Shown in pieces: positions 1-8,201 of a DNA stretch of 64,000 bases. Each line of letters begins with the position of its first letter. Positions within the stretch are counted from its first letter, which is position 1. Position numbers and translations under genes: made by a program. Under the pieces are notes generated by a model that saw only the letters and a list, made by a program, of their open reading frames with translations, was not told the DNA's origin and made no database searches. Location: positions 1 through 64,000 of the forward strand of contig NZ_JACJRC010000017.1 in the NCBI RefSeq assembly GCF_014697025.1, written 5' to 3'. The stretch comes from Alkalinema sp. FACHB-956. GTDB lineage: Bacteria > Cyanobacteriota > Cyanobacteriia > Leptolyngbyales > Leptolyngbyaceae.

Positions 1-163
1 ATCAGCATTGCCTGGAGCGCTTTATTGCAAGGTTAGACCTTGACCCAACTTTGATTAAATCACACCCCAACTACCCTAGCCTGCTCCACTACGGGGCTTT
101 GGCTCCATAAATCTGTCCGGACCATTGATGTATTTCACCCAATATTGAGAAAGGACTATCTCT

Positions 164-982
164 CTATTTGTTGAAGTCTCGTCTTCGTTTAACCGTAAAT
201 TTTACGCTAGTTCGTATCAGATGCTCTATTGATGGATTCAATGGTTGGGTCTCAGCATAGTGAAGTGCAGCGATTGGTTTTTGATGCGATGTGGATAGAA
301 GCCATTTTTCTTTGTAGCCTTTGTAGAGAATTTGGCAAAATTCCTCCAACTCGGTGTCATCCTCAAAGTCATCCCATTTGCATGTAGCTGCTAACTTTAC
401 AGCATCATAGGATAAAGGCTCATCTTGTAACCCTAGGAGCACTGGTATGAAGTCGTAGCGCCGTTTGGACATGCATTTTGCCCGTTTGCGCTCCGGTGAA
501 CTTTCCCTGGCCCGTTCTGCTTTCTTGGCCTCTAGTGAAAGTCCTTCAAATCTTTCACTATTTGTACGTGGCTTCTTTCCTGCTTTGTAGCAGTTACTGC
601 AGACGCCCTTGGTGAACCCCTCGCCTCCGCAGTTACCAGAAACCATTGAATGAACCCAATATTTGAGGTACAGGTTTTCCCCAAACTCTTTCACTACCAT
701 CACCCAGAAAATGAGCAACACAATCAATCGAGGGCAACGATTAATATCACTCAGCATGGCTTTTTTGCCGTTTGCTGAGATGTATATCAAATCGTGAAGG
801 CTATATTTTTGGTACTTTGGATCGCCAGAAGCAGCCCTGTGTATCCGATTATTAATAGTTGATCCACTATTAAGAGTTTTCTCTAGATATGCTACTTGAA
901 ACGGACTAAGCCACTCTCCCTTCCAATGCACTTCGATAATTCCATCGTCAGCCAAGCGCCAGTCTTTGTCCTTGATAATCAC
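164..982 (-). CDS. Unrecognised 272-residue protein with a possible zinc-binding knuckle
   Basis: I do not recognise the family. The protein has a hydrophobic stretch at about residues 85-98, three cysteines (C118, C128, C131, the last two as CSNC) that could be half of a zinc site, and a strongly basic segment at about 148-175. The C-terminus is also basic. No signal peptide is evident. Its start overlaps the end of a small minus-strand frame at 948-1112 by 35 bases in another frame, as in translationally coupled gene pairs. Base composition is more AT-rich than in the neighbouring housekeeping genes, which may indicate acquired DNA. A DNA- or RNA-binding role would be a guess from the basic character alone. 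Confidence 0.55.
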   Translation of the reverse strand: MIIKDKDWRLADDGIIEVHWKGEWLSPFQVAYLEKTLNSGSTINNRIHRAASGDPKYQKYSLHDLIYISANGKKAMLSDINRCPRLIVLLIFWVMVVKEFGENLYLKYWVHSMVSGNCGGEGFTKGVCSNCYKAGKKPRTNSERFEGLSLEAKKAERARESSPERKRAKCMSKRRYDFIPVLLGLQDEPLSYDAVKLAATCKWDDFEDDTELEEFCQILYKGYKEKWLLSTSHQKPIAALHYAETQPLNPSIEHLIRTSVKFTVKRRRDFNK

Positions 983-1112
983 TGGACATCTCCACTATGT
1001 CTAACAACTTTTTCAAATTACCATTATCAGCAAAATTTCTCTGTCGCAGTAATGCCATTTGGTAACGATCGGCCTCCGGGGACAGATCCACCGCCTGGGT
1101 TCGATAGGCCAT
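948..1112 (-). CDS. Small 54-residue protein overlapping the next gene
   Basis: An ATG at 1112 is preceded by AGGAG about 10 bases upstream and opens a 54-codon frame ending in TGA at 948. The N-terminus reads MAYRTQAVDLSPEADR. From memory, this resembles short cyanobacterial proteins that sit upstream of unrelated partner genes and begin with RTQA-x-D-x-SPEA-like motifs. The stop lies inside the start of the 272-residue gene at 164-982, so the two would be translationally coupled. The second half of the peptide does not look conserved, so it may be a truncated or frame-shifted family member. Function is unknown. Confidence 0.4.
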   Translation of the reverse strand: MAYRTQAVDLSPEADRYQMALLRQRNFADNGNLKKLLDIVEMSSDYQGQRLALG

Positions 1113-1226
1113 CTTGCGCAAACTCCTGAGCCACTACTCTTAACTTGCTATTATTCTTCCTTTCCCATTCTCAATTTTCAATTCCCCTGGTAAGGTGTTA
1201 GGCTATCGTGACCTGGATGGCTGGCG

Positions 1227-3425
1227 ATGAAACGGTGGATCCTACTGATTTGTTTTCTGATGGGCCTCGGCGCAGCGATCGCCTTCCATTGGCCCTCTTC
1301 CCTGCTGCATACCCTGGGAATTAGCCCACGGGGTACCTACCAAAGTATCATTCTCGACTTCCGGGAGGATGCTGGCGATGGTGCCATTTTGACCCAGTTG
1401 GAAGCGGCTGCCAAACAGTTCAACCTCAATCCGCGCCTGAACAGCGAATTTTCAGAAGCCGATCATATCTACATTGTGCAAGGTGGCAAAAAGCTTCTGA
1501 AACAGCTCCGCAAGTCAGAACTCGCCAACTACACCGAAGCGATCGAACCTAACTACCTCTACAGCATCCCAGAAGCCAGCCAAGTCCGACTGCCGTTGCC
1601 CGCCGAGAAACCGGAAAAAGGTCGCATTCCGAACGATCCCCTCTATCCCCGCCAGTGGAACCTGCAACGCATCAACGTAGAGGCCGCATGGCAAATTAAC
1701 AAAGGCAAAGGCACGATCGTCGCTGTCATCGACACCGGCATTAGTCGCGTCTCTGACTTTGCCCAAACCGACTTTCTCTCTGGCTACGACTTCATTAACG
1801 ACAATACCGACGCCACCGACGACCACGGCCACGGGACCCATCTGGCAGGCACGATCGCCCAATCGACGAACAATGGCTACGGTGCAGCGGGCATTGCCCC
1901 TGAAGCCACCCTCCTCCCAATTAAAGTGCTGAGCGTGGGGGGCAGTGGCACCGTAGCCGACATTGCCGAAGCGGTTCGCTTTGCCGCAGACAAGAGCGCC
2001 AGTGTGATTAATCTGAGTATGGTCGGGGATGGCGACAGTCGGCTGCTGCAAAAGGCGATCGACTATGCCCATCGCAAAGGAGCCGTGATTATTGCCGCTG
2101 CCGGAAATAACAGCCAAGACTATGTTTCGTTCCCAGCCCGTTATCGCCATGTGATTGGGGTCTCCGCACTGGATGCGGCAATGAACCATGCTCCCTACTC
2201 CAACTACGGGGCAGGCGTGGATCTGGCCGCGCCCGGTGGCTTCATTCGCGGGGAAGATCCCAGCGGCGGCATTATCCAAAACACCTTCGATCGCCGGATG
2301 CAGGTGTCCATTTTTGCTCCCTACCAGGGCACAAGTTTGGCCGCAGCCCATGTCTCCGGCGTAGCGGCGTTACTGCATACCGCTGGCGTCATCGATCCCG
2401 ATCGCCTCACGACCCTCCTGAGCCGATCGGCCCAGCCCCTGCCCAGTGATCCCAAAAATTACTACGGAGCCGGTAAGTTAGACGCCGTCGCTGCCCTCAA
2501 ACTGGCGCAGTCCAATGTTGTCCCTGAAGCCAATGTGTTCGATCGCTGGCGAGATCAGGGTCGGATTCCAGCCCAATTCTGGTTGGATGAAAAAACCATT
2601 GCCATCCCACCGAAATTGACTATGTTGGGTCTTGCGATCGGTTTGACCCTGTGGCTCGGCCATTGGCGATCGAGAAGTTTCCATTGGGGGTTGCTGCCTG
2701 GGTTGTTCTTTGGGAGTTGTGGACTGTTTCTGCTGCGGAATGTGTACGTGTTTGATTGGGCTCAACTGCCACTGCGCATTCTGGGCAGTTCGGTCTCGGA
2801 ATGGGGCACCCTGCTCCAAGATGCCCTCGTGCTCAATCCCCTCACCGCGAGTTGCCTTGTTCCAGCGATCGTCACGCTGATCAGCACAAGATTTCGCCCA
2901 GATCCCATCCCTGCCTCGGCGATCGTGTCTCCTCCAGAGTCTATCCCTGGGCAACCCAGCAACGCAGGCTCGGGCTGGCGGAATTTAGGAATTGGCATCA
3001 GTCTTGGTATGACCGCAGCCCTGTTGGTCAATGCAGTGGTGGCTCCAGACCTCATGGGCCTGTCCGATCGTCTGCTAGCCCAGGGGTACTTAGTGGTCAA
3101 TGCGCTTCTGTGCTACAACTTGGCTCGCTTTCTGCAATTGCCCTGGGATCAGTTTGTCCAGGAATTAGACCCTCGGGTTAGCCTCCAGCGGCGCTGGCAG
3201 CGCGTTCGCGAACTATGGGCTCCCATCCAAGGGTTCTTCCGGTTCCGCCGATCTAGCGATCGACCCTCCAGCGATCGACGCAGACAGCTCCTGCCAAAAA
3301 GCAACCGTGAAACCAGTGCCCGCGCAAAAGCGACTCGTGACAAGAATGCCCGTGACAAGAACGCCCGTGACAAGAACGCCCGTGAAAAAGCCCTCGCAAA
3401 ACCCAAACCTCCCCGCAAAAATTAG
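1227..3425 (+). CDS. S8 family subtilisin-like serine peptidase with C-terminal membrane region
   Basis: The catalytic triad is visible: D169 in AVIDTG, H202 in DHGHGTH and S370 in QGTSLAAAH, with the oxyanion asparagine N294 in AAGNN. Residues 4-22 form a signal or anchor helix, and residues 40-115 resemble an inhibitor-like propeptide. After the protease domain (about 150-430) there are several hydrophobic segments at about 463-510, 545-560, 588-607 and 620-640, suggesting a membrane-embedded C-terminal half. The last 60 residues are extremely basic (RRSSDR, then ARDKN repeats). The family cleaves peptide bonds. The substrate is unknown, and location at the cytoplasmic or thylakoid membrane is inferred. 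A long antisense reading frame over 1515-2351 is judged a shadow. Confidence 0.88.
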   Translation: MKRWILLICFLMGLGAAIAFHWPSSLLHTLGISPRGTYQSIILDFREDAGDGAILTQLEAAAKQFNLNPRLNSEFSEADHIYIVQGGKKLLKQLRKSELANYTEAIEPNYLYSIPEASQVRLPLPAEKPEKGRIPNDPLYPRQWNLQRINVEAAWQINKGKGTIVAVIDTGISRVSDFAQTDFLSGYDFINDNTDATDDHGHGTHLAGTIAQSTNNGYGAAGIAPEATLLPIKVLSVGGSGTVADIAEAVRFAADKSASVINLSMVGDGDSRLLQKAIDYAHRKGAVIIAAAGNNSQDYVSFPARYRHVIGVSALDAAMNHAPYSNYGAGVDLAAPGGFIRGEDPSGGIIQNTFDRRMQVSIFAPYQGTSLAAAHVSGVAALLHTAGVIDPDRLTTLLSRSAQPLPSDPKNYYGAGKLDAVAALKLAQSNVVPEANVFDRWRDQGRIPAQFWLDEKTIAIPPKLTMLGLAIGLTLWLGHWRSRSFHWGLLPGLFFGSCGLFLLRNVYVFDWAQLPLRILGSSVSEWGTLLQDALVLNPLTASCLVPAIVTLISTRFRPDPIPASAIVSPPESIPGQPSNAGSGWRNLGIGISLGMTAALLVNAVVAPDLMGLSDRLLAQGYLVVNALLCYNLARFLQLPWDQFVQELDPRVSLQRRWQRVRELWAPIQGFFRFRRSSDRPSSDRRRQLLPKSNRETSARAKATRDKNARDKNARDKNAREKALAKPKPPRKN
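3336..3395 (+). repeat. 15-bp in-frame tandem repeat in the protease tail
   Basis: Three copies of a 15-bp unit (3336-3350, 3351-3365, 3366-3380) and a partial fourth encode RDKNA repeats at the C-terminus of the S8 peptidase. Copies 2 and 3 are identical, so the expansion looks recent. Confidence 0.9.
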
Positions 3426-3488
3426 GCGGAACTAGATTGGGATGTGCTCGAGGGCCGTGATTGAGAGCCGTGATTTACCGTAATAGGT

Positions 3489-3547
3489 TCAAAATCATTG
3501 ACTCAAAAATTATCAACTCAAAAATCATTAACTCAAAATGTTCTAGG
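3489..3547. repeat. Degenerate 15-bp tandem array at a stop codon
   Basis: Four units of 14-15 bp beginning TCAAAA (3489-3502, 3503-3517, 3518-3532, 3533-3547). The last and most diverged unit contains the stop codon of the minus-strand thioredoxin-fold gene at 3543-3545, so the array extends downstream from that gene's 3' end. Confidence 0.8.
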
Positions 3548-3890
3548 AATTGGTTTCGGCATTCGCGCCATCCGCATCGATCGCTAGAATGGCCTGGAGC
3601 CGACTGCGAAATTCCCCCTTGGGATGGCCCCCTTTAACCTCTCCCAGAATTTGAAATTCGCCCTCAGGCGCGTCACACACCAGATAAGTAGGCCAACCCA
3701 TCTCCGACTTATCGGGATATTGGGCTAGCAATACCTTGCGATATTTCCGATAGGTGGCCGTGTCCTGCATTTTGACATCGATAAACCGGAGTCCCAGTTC
3801 TTCGGCAACTTTCTGGTCGTAAAAGGCCATTTTGTGACAAATGCCGCAATCTTCCGAAGAAAACTTAATGACGGCTCGATCGTCAGCCAT
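3543..3890 (-). CDS. Thioredoxin-fold protein with a CGIC active site
   Basis: A 115-residue protein with a single thioredoxin-like domain. The redox motif is CGIC near residue 16, in FSSEDCGICHKM, and the cis-proline context is GWPTYLV. Such proteins exchange dithiol and disulfide with partner proteins. CGIC differs from the WCGPC of classical thioredoxin (one lies at 63480), so the partner and redox potential probably differ. The start at 3890 is preferred because GGGAGATAA lies 7 bases upstream. An upstream in-frame ATG would add six residues without a good ribosome-binding site. There is no signal peptide, so a cytosolic location is likely. Confidence 0.78.
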   Translation of the reverse strand: MADDRAVIKFSSEDCGICHKMAFYDQKVAEELGLRFIDVKMQDTATYRKYRKVLLAQYPDKSEMGWPTYLVCDAPEGEFQILGEVKGGHPKGEFRSRLQAILAIDADGANAETNS

Positions 3891-4026
3891 AACTTTATCT
3901 CCCATCACACTGCCATCGATACTACCGCAGATTCTCCGAGGGGTTATACCGTCTGAAAAAACGTTTTACACAACGATTCAGATTGCGTTATCGCAACCAG
4001 TTACCGTAATCAGCTATCCCAGCCAG

Positions 4027-4287
4027 TTATCGCAAAAACGGTGGACGGCGCAGATCCAGCGGTTTAGCTTTGACAATTTCGCTCATAAATCGGCGCAGGG
4101 CTTGCTCACGGTTTTTCATGAATTCTGACCAAAAACCGGGCTGAAATTCATCCATCGTCTTAGCTAAGGCCCAAACATCCACGGCCAAGATGTTATAGAG
4201 CGTTTCATCCTCACGCCGTAGGGAGTCAATCTGTTCTAAAACGTCATCATCATCAGTGGGTCGGCGACGATCGTGATTAAATAACAT
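4027..4287 (-). CDS. Small conserved-looking cytosolic protein, 86 residues
   Basis: The frame starts with ATG after GGAG and encodes an acidic N-terminal half (DDDDVLEQIDSLRREDE) and a basic C-terminus ending LDLRRPPFLR. It has no membrane segment, signal peptide or known motif. Composition and the ribosome-binding site support a real gene. I do not recognise the family. It is separated from the thioredoxin-fold gene by about 140 bases on the same strand, so it may share a transcript with it. Confidence 0.5.
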   Translation of the reverse strand: MLFNHDRRRPTDDDDVLEQIDSLRREDETLYNILAVDVWALAKTMDEFQPGFWSEFMKNREQALRRFMSEIVKAKPLDLRRPPFLR

Positions 4288-4819
4288 ATCTCAAGCTCCA
4301 ATGTGATGGCTTTGGATGAAAGACTCTGGTGATGAATGGGTTACAGATGAATTGATTACAAAGGACAGGCTCTCTAAACAATCGCCAATCCTCTGACAAC
4401 CCAGCACAGATTCAAAAAATCAGAGTTGGGAACACGATCGATGCAAAGAATCTGAAAATTGTCCTGAAACAAACTAAAAATAGGGGTTTCAAGCCAGATA
4501 ACGATCGTATTCTCTCATATTCTTCAATGACAGATTCAATGGCAAGTTGCTTCGATCCGTCTATTTTGCGGATCAGAGTCAGCGGATCAGAGTCATATAG
4601 ACCAGAACGATGGTTAGCCATACCCCTGATTTTCAGCACCTATGCAAATTGCTGGAGATGCCAATGGCGAGGGATCCCGTTGAAGGAACCCGATCGTGCT
4701 GTTACATCGTGCTGTTATAGCGGGCTAAATTTGCAATGTCACGGTTATCAATCCCCCAGATAGACCGATCCCACAGATAATAGTAGAAGCGTGATACTAC
4801 ATTGATAGCTCTACTTACT
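4288..4819. other. Gene-poor spacer with two short tandem duplications
   Basis: No convincing gene. It holds an exact 14-bp duplication (GCGGATCAGAGTCA at 4568-4581 and 4582-4595) and a 13-bp duplication (4693-4705, 4706-4718). A 75-codon minus-strand frame at 4412-4639 has no ribosome-binding site and no recognisable product. Confidence 0.6.
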
Positions 4820-5368
4820 ATGTTTCGGCAAGTTCCCCTAGCCCTTCTGTTATTGGTAATCGGTGGTTTGCTCACCGTTGTTGGATTTTATGCCTATGCA
4901 ACCGATAACGCCACCCTGAATTTGGCTGGCTTTTTCTATGGTATTCCAGGGCTGTTAGGGGGATTAGCGCTCAAAGCTGCGGAGCTAAAGCCCGTCCCCT
5001 TGACTCAACCGACTGTCGCGGATGTATTGCGCCTACGCAAACAACAAGCAACCCCGACGCAATCCACCATCCTGAAAGATGTGACTCGGTATCGCTACGG
5101 GCAAAAAGCCCATTTGGATAGCTCGTTGACCTACCTTGGGCTGAGCCCGACGGATGAAGAGCGTCCAGTGCTGACGGGAATTAACGAAACCGTTGTAGAA
5201 GGGGCCTATGCCCTAGGGCTGGAATTTGATTCCCCGATGGTGCCCTTGGCCACCTGGCAGGAGAAACAGGACAAAATGACCGCGTATTTTGGCCCAGGCA
5301 TCCGCGTACATCTGGAAAACCCTTCGGAGAATAAGGTGCTGCTTTCTCTGATTGCGGTTCCTGGATAA
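4820..5368 (+). CDS. DUF2854-type conserved cyanobacterial membrane protein
   Basis: A 182-residue protein with two adjacent N-terminal membrane helices (about residues 5-24 and 33-52) followed by a soluble domain of about 125 residues containing YRYGQKAHLDSSL and GPGIRVHLENPSENKV. The layout and sequence match, from memory, the DUF2854 family of cyanobacteria and plastids, whose function is not established. The ATG at 4820 is preferred over an in-frame TTG at 4802, because MFRQVPLALLLLVIGG gives a compact start directly before the first helix. The thylakoid or plasma membrane is the likely location. Confidence 0.72.
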   Translation: MFRQVPLALLLLVIGGLLTVVGFYAYATDNATLNLAGFFYGIPGLLGGLALKAAELKPVPLTQPTVADVLRLRKQQATPTQSTILKDVTRYRYGQKAHLDSSLTYLGLSPTDEERPVLTGINETVVEGAYALGLEFDSPMVPLATWQEKQDKMTAYFGPGIRVHLENPSENKVLLSLIAVPG

Positions 5369-5438
5369 TGCGATAGCAGCTGTCGCGGTTTTACGCCGGC
5401 CAATGATCCCCAACCGATCGCGGCACTCGACGATCGCG

Positions 5439-5696
5439 TTACTTCTCTAACCGAATCGCGTACCACTGCAAATACTCTCCGGGTTCAGGCTTCAGTTCGC
5501 AGACGTTGTCCAGCAAGTATTGGGCTTGATCGTCGATCGAAGCGATGGCTTGTACATCTGGATCCAAAACATCGGGATAGGTTTGGATCACCTGTTTCAG
5601 TTTTTCTTTCATGTCTACGGCAGTCAAAAATTGTTCTGGCTGATTGGTTTCCAGCACAACATAGTGATCCTGCTGGTACATCAAAGATTGAGACAT
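5439..5696 (-). CDS. Chlororespiratory reduction protein 7 (CRR7) homologue
   Basis: The 85-residue protein has the hallmarks of the CRR7 family: an N-terminal MYQQDHYVVLETNQPEQFL and a C-terminal CELKPEPGEYLQWYAIRLEK. In plants CRR7 is needed for assembly or stability of the chloroplast NDH complex. The cyanobacterial role is less certain, so the function is inferred from the family. Length matches the usual 80-90 residues. The ndhC-ndhK-ndhJ genes of the same complex lie elsewhere in the window, at 53.2-54.8 kb. It converges with the DUF2854 gene across a 70-base spacer. Confidence 0.8.
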   Translation of the reverse strand: MSQSLMYQQDHYVVLETNQPEQFLTAVDMKEKLKQVIQTYPDVLDPDVQAIASIDDQAQYLLDNVCELKPEPGEYLQWYAIRLEK

Positions 5697-5745
5697 GGTT
5701 ATTAGGTTGCGTAGGGACTAACAAGACCTTAACGCAAAACGAAAA

Positions 5746-5784
5746 CTGAACCTGTAATCTGAAGCTGCAATCTGAACCTGTAGT
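5746..5784. repeat. 13-bp tandem array, three units
   Basis: CTGAACCTGTAAT, CTGAAGCTGCAAT and CTGAACCTGTAGT at 5746-5758, 5759-5771 and 5772-5784, with no indels. It lies upstream of the CRR7 gene and of the rpsD promoter. Confidence 0.85.
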
Positions 5785-5901
5785 GGATCAAGTGGCGGCG
5801 CAAAAGGCTGATCCCAAGCTGATCACAATGATGACGGAGCGGAGATCGCGACCGTGATCGGGCCTCCCAGAGCTTGTACTTGTAGCAAAATTTTCCGCGA
5901 T

Positions 5902-5930
5902 CGTGCTTTTTAGAAAAACTCAGCTATAAT
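5902..5930 (+). promoter_or_regulatory. Probable rpsD promoter
   Basis: A perfect TATAAT at 5925-5930 is followed 39 bases later by the rpsD start. The -35 region is weak (TGCTTT near 5904-5909). This is the only consensus -10 element I noted in the spacer. Confidence 0.6.
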
Positions 5931-5968
5931 GAGAGACTGTGATTATTTTCGAGTAACAAGGAAGTTCC

Positions 5969-6577
5969 ATGTCGCGTTATCGTGGGCCACGTTTAAGAAT
6001 TGCACGCCGTTTGGGTGAGCTACCCGGCTTGACCCGTAAACAAGCTCGTCGGGCTTACCCACCCGGTCAGCATGGTCAGGCGCGTAAGAAAAAGTCTGAA
6101 TATGCGATTCGTCTGGAAGAAAAGCAAAAGCTGCGTTTTAACTACGGTTTGAGCGAAAAGCAATTGCGTCGTTACGTCCAAAAGGCTCGTCGTGCAGCGG
6201 GTTCGACCGGTTTGGTGCTGCTGCAACTGCTGGAAATGCGTCTGGACAACACCGTGTTCCGGATGGGCATGGCTCCGACGATTCCAGGGGCACGCCAATT
6301 GGTGAACCATGGTCACGTGACTGTGAATGGCAAAGTGGTGGACATCGCTTCCTACCAATGCCGTCCCGGTGAGGTGATTGCGGTACGTGACAGAGCTGCT
6401 TCCCGGAAGTTGGTGGAAGCAAACCTGCAATATCCTGGTCTTGCTAACCTTCCCAGCCACCTGGAGTTTGATAAGAACAAACTGACCGGTAAGGTGAATG
6501 GGGTGATTGAGCGGGAGTGGGTTGCACTACAAGTCAATGAACTCCTGGTGGTTGAGTACTACTCTCGACTGGTCTAA
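5969..6577 (+). CDS. rpsD: 30S ribosomal protein S4
   Basis: The 202-residue protein begins [20 protein letters not shown] and has the S4 family layout: an N-terminal basic domain with YPPGQHG, then an S4 RNA-binding domain around residues 90-150 ([34 protein letters not shown]). S4 binds 16S rRNA early in small-subunit assembly. It is full length for cyanobacteria. As usual in cyanobacteria it stands alone instead of in an alpha operon. A -10 box at 5925, a GGAAG site before the ATG and a hairpin terminator at 6631-6662 make it a monocistronic unit. Confidence 0.97.
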   Translation: MSRYRGPRLRIARRLGELPGLTRKQARRAYPPGQHGQARKKKSEYAIRLEEKQKLRFNYGLSEKQLRRYVQKARRAAGSTGLVLLQLLEMRLDNTVFRMGMAPTIPGARQLVNHGHVTVNGKVVDIASYQCRPGEVIAVRDRAASRKLVEANLQYPGLANLPSHLEFDKNKLTGKVNGVIEREWVALQVNELLVVEYYSRLV

Positions 6578-6630
6578 AATTTCACGTTTTATCGAGAACT
6601 TTCCGCGGCAAAAAACTCGAAGATTGTTTC

Positions 6631-6662
6631 CACCTCTTGGTCCGTCAGCCAAGGGGTTTTTT
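6631..6662 (+). terminator. rpsD intrinsic terminator
   Basis: CCTCTTGG (6633-6640) pairs with CCAAGGGG (6649-6656), with one G-U pair, and is followed directly by TTTTTT. It is 55 bases after the rpsD stop. Confidence 0.8.
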
Positions 6663-6752
6663 GCATCTTTTTAGCCCACATTGTGCACTTTAAACTGTCA
6701 CCTTGAGCATTAAAGACCCTCAAGACAACAAGTCTAGCTGTAGCCAATTTGA

Positions 6753-6962
6753 TTAGGACGCGGCTTGATTGAGAACAGCTTCCATCGCCTCGTGCAAAGT
6801 CAGCTCCCGACTCTAACTGGCGACGAATCCAACTTTTCAACCAAGCCCAACACTTTTCAATGCGATTCAAATCTAGCGACTAGGGCGGCAAATGTTTGAG
6901 GGGGGCGACGACCTGCGCGCCTGCTACCCCAATAATTAATTGGGCAATGCGCCCCCCATGAT
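6753..6962 (-). pseudogene. IS630-family transposase remnant
   Basis: Read on the minus strand, the sequence gives GGRIAQLI, then LPP-stop-SLDLNRIEKCWAWLKS and, after a frame change, ELTLHEAMEAVLNQAAS-stop at 6753. These are the last third of an IS630-type DDE transposase, whose usual motif is LPPYSPDLNRIEKCWAWLKS. The tyrosine codon is replaced by TAG near 6880, and a frameshift lies near 6815. The N-terminal two thirds are missing. It cannot encode an active transposase. An open frame running on to 6589 is fortuitous and includes the rpsD terminator. Confidence 0.82.
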
Positions 6963-6976
6963 AATAAGAACGTTCA

Positions 6977-7120
6977 GTGTAAGTGCTGTTTGGCAAAGCG
7001 ATACCAATGATCGATCTCAAAGCAACGCAAGTAGTGCTGCCAAATCATCGCCAGGGCCGGGATCTCCAGTCCACCCCGAATTAACCACAAGGGTTTGAGA
7101 GGGCATCGTTGAACGGCTCC
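6977..7120 (-). pseudogene. Second DDE transposase remnant, different family
   Basis: The minus strand encodes LKPLWLIRGGLEIPALAMIW followed by HYLRCFEIDHWYRFAKQHLH and a stop. The pattern K-P-L-W-L ... YLRRF-x-x-DHWYRFAKQ is one I know from a cyanobacterial DDE transposase family distinct from IS630. About 45 residues remain. It abuts the IS630 remnant on one side and a TnpB remnant on the other, so at least two insertion and deletion events occurred here. Confidence 0.65.
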
Positions 7121-7122
7121 GT

Positions 7123-7500
7123 GTGTTAACTGAACTCATCGAAAATCCTCATCTCACCCAGAAAAATGATGAGAAAGTTCGCAAGGTTGCTAAACAAAAA
7201 CGGCGCAAACGTGCCCCTAAAAAAGGAGTCAGAGCGTCACGCCGTTGGAAGAAAGTCAACAAGCGAGAATCTAATCTAAAGGCTAAAGTTATACGTCAGC
7301 GCAAAGACTGGCAACACAAGGTTACTTCAGATATTGCAAGTCGTTATGACATCGGAGTAACTGAAAAGCTGAATACGAAAGGGATGACTCGCAAAGCGAA
7401 AAAAGGAAGTTAGCGTAAAGCTCAGAAAGCAGGTCTAAACCGCTCCATTCTCTCCGTTGGATTCGGGACTCTGAACAAGATGATCTCGTACAAAGAAACA
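7123..7500 (+). pseudogene. Truncated TnpB (IS200/IS605-type) remnant
   Basis: The frame starts at a GTG within the homologous region and gives LTELIENPHLTQKNDEKV, a lysine- and arginine-rich segment, RQRKDWQHKVTSDIASRYD, VTEKLNTKGMTR, then a TAG at 7411-7413. The same frame continues KAGLNRSILSVGFG beyond the stop. This is the middle of a TnpB nuclease. The N-terminal domain with the first RuvC aspartate, and the zinc-finger C-terminus with the last one, are absent. The RuvC glutamate context is altered (VTEKL where VVEDL is usual). It is inactive, and its right-end hairpin survives at 7525-7569. Confidence 0.8.
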
Positions 7501-7524
7501 AAAATCCTCTGCTATGGCGGAAAC

Positions 7525-7569
7525 TGGGGGCTTAGAAACCCCATCCACCTATGGAGTGGGGTAGTTCAT
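7525..7569 (+). mobile_element. Relic right end of an IS200/IS605-type element
   Basis: GGGGGCTTAGAAACCCCATC followed by a short hairpin (CCCCA-TCCA loop TGGA-G-TGGGG, 7540-7562) and GTAGTTCA resembles the subterminal hairpin at the right end of TnpB elements. It lies directly after the TnpB remnant in the same orientation. Confidence 0.6.
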
Positions 7570-8198
7570 TAGCTCCAGTTGTATTTTTCCGAATATTACG
7601 TAGCTTGTCTAATGCTCTTTTTGCTTCATCACTAAATCCAGTGGGCGGTCGATATTGTGCTCTGTTATGAACAAGAACCCCCAGGTGAGAGACTGCATTG
7701 CAATCTTCCACCACGAAGTTGTAGACGATCGACTCTTGAGGCTAGCGATCGAACCTCTGCACAACTGAGATTGACCTGTCTTTGAAGAGGAACACGAGAT
7801 CGCCTGCTGCTGCATCTCCTAGTCCCAGACAATGTCCTTTCTGAAGCAAGTTACTAAATCTGTAACCAGACTTCCTGGCCAGAAAATTGTGACTACAATG
7901 TTTGACTACAATGGCAGCATCCCTGGCGATCGAGATCCGTAGTTTTAATCCTCAGTCTACCCAAACCCGCAAGGTTACAAATATTTATCATGGGAGATTG
8001 CTGAATCGAGGATAGTTACATTGCAGTTACATGCAGTTACATTGCAGTCACATTGCATAAGTCATCCGGTGCAGAGATATAGGGATTACGAGATGCGAAC
8101 CATGCCCAGGGTTGCCTTCGCTGAATTTGTACCACTGGATGGGTACTCTTGGGTGAGTACTCGTGGATTGTTTTGATTTGTTGTTGTGAGGAGAATTC
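7570..8198. other. Spacer without a clear gene
   Basis: Short frames on the minus strand (7532-7714 and 7609-7815) look partly coding-like but are interrupted and match nothing I recognise. They may be further mobile-element debris. The second half holds a small tandem array at 8014-8056 and the leader of the VWA gene. Confidence 0.5.
8014..8056. repeat. 10-11-bp tandem array, four units
   Basis: AGTTACATTGC, AGTTACATGC, AGTTACATTGC and AGTCACATTGC at 8014-8024, 8025-8034, 8035-8045 and 8046-8056, about 140 bases upstream of the VWA gene. Confidence 0.85.
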
Positions 8199-8201
8199 GT
8201 G

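Noticed and set aside
1515-2351. 278-codon open frame antisense to the S8 peptidase
   Set aside because: It mirrors a GC-rich conserved gene with a full catalytic triad. The antisense product has no recognisable domain or ribosome-binding site.
4412-4639. 75-codon minus-strand frame
   Set aside because: No ribosome-binding site or motif, and it overlaps an exact 14-bp duplication.
6020-6537. Several open frames antisense to rpsD
   Set aside because: Shadows of a conserved ribosomal protein gene.
6589-6752. Continuation of the IS630-relic frame as a 93-residue protein
   Set aside because: The true transposase frame ends at 6753 after a frameshift; the extension reads through the rpsD terminator.
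7532-7815. Two short minus-strand frames after the TnpB relic
   Set aside because: Interrupted and unrecognised, and the first overlaps the element's right-end hairpin. They may be debris, but I cannot support a gene.
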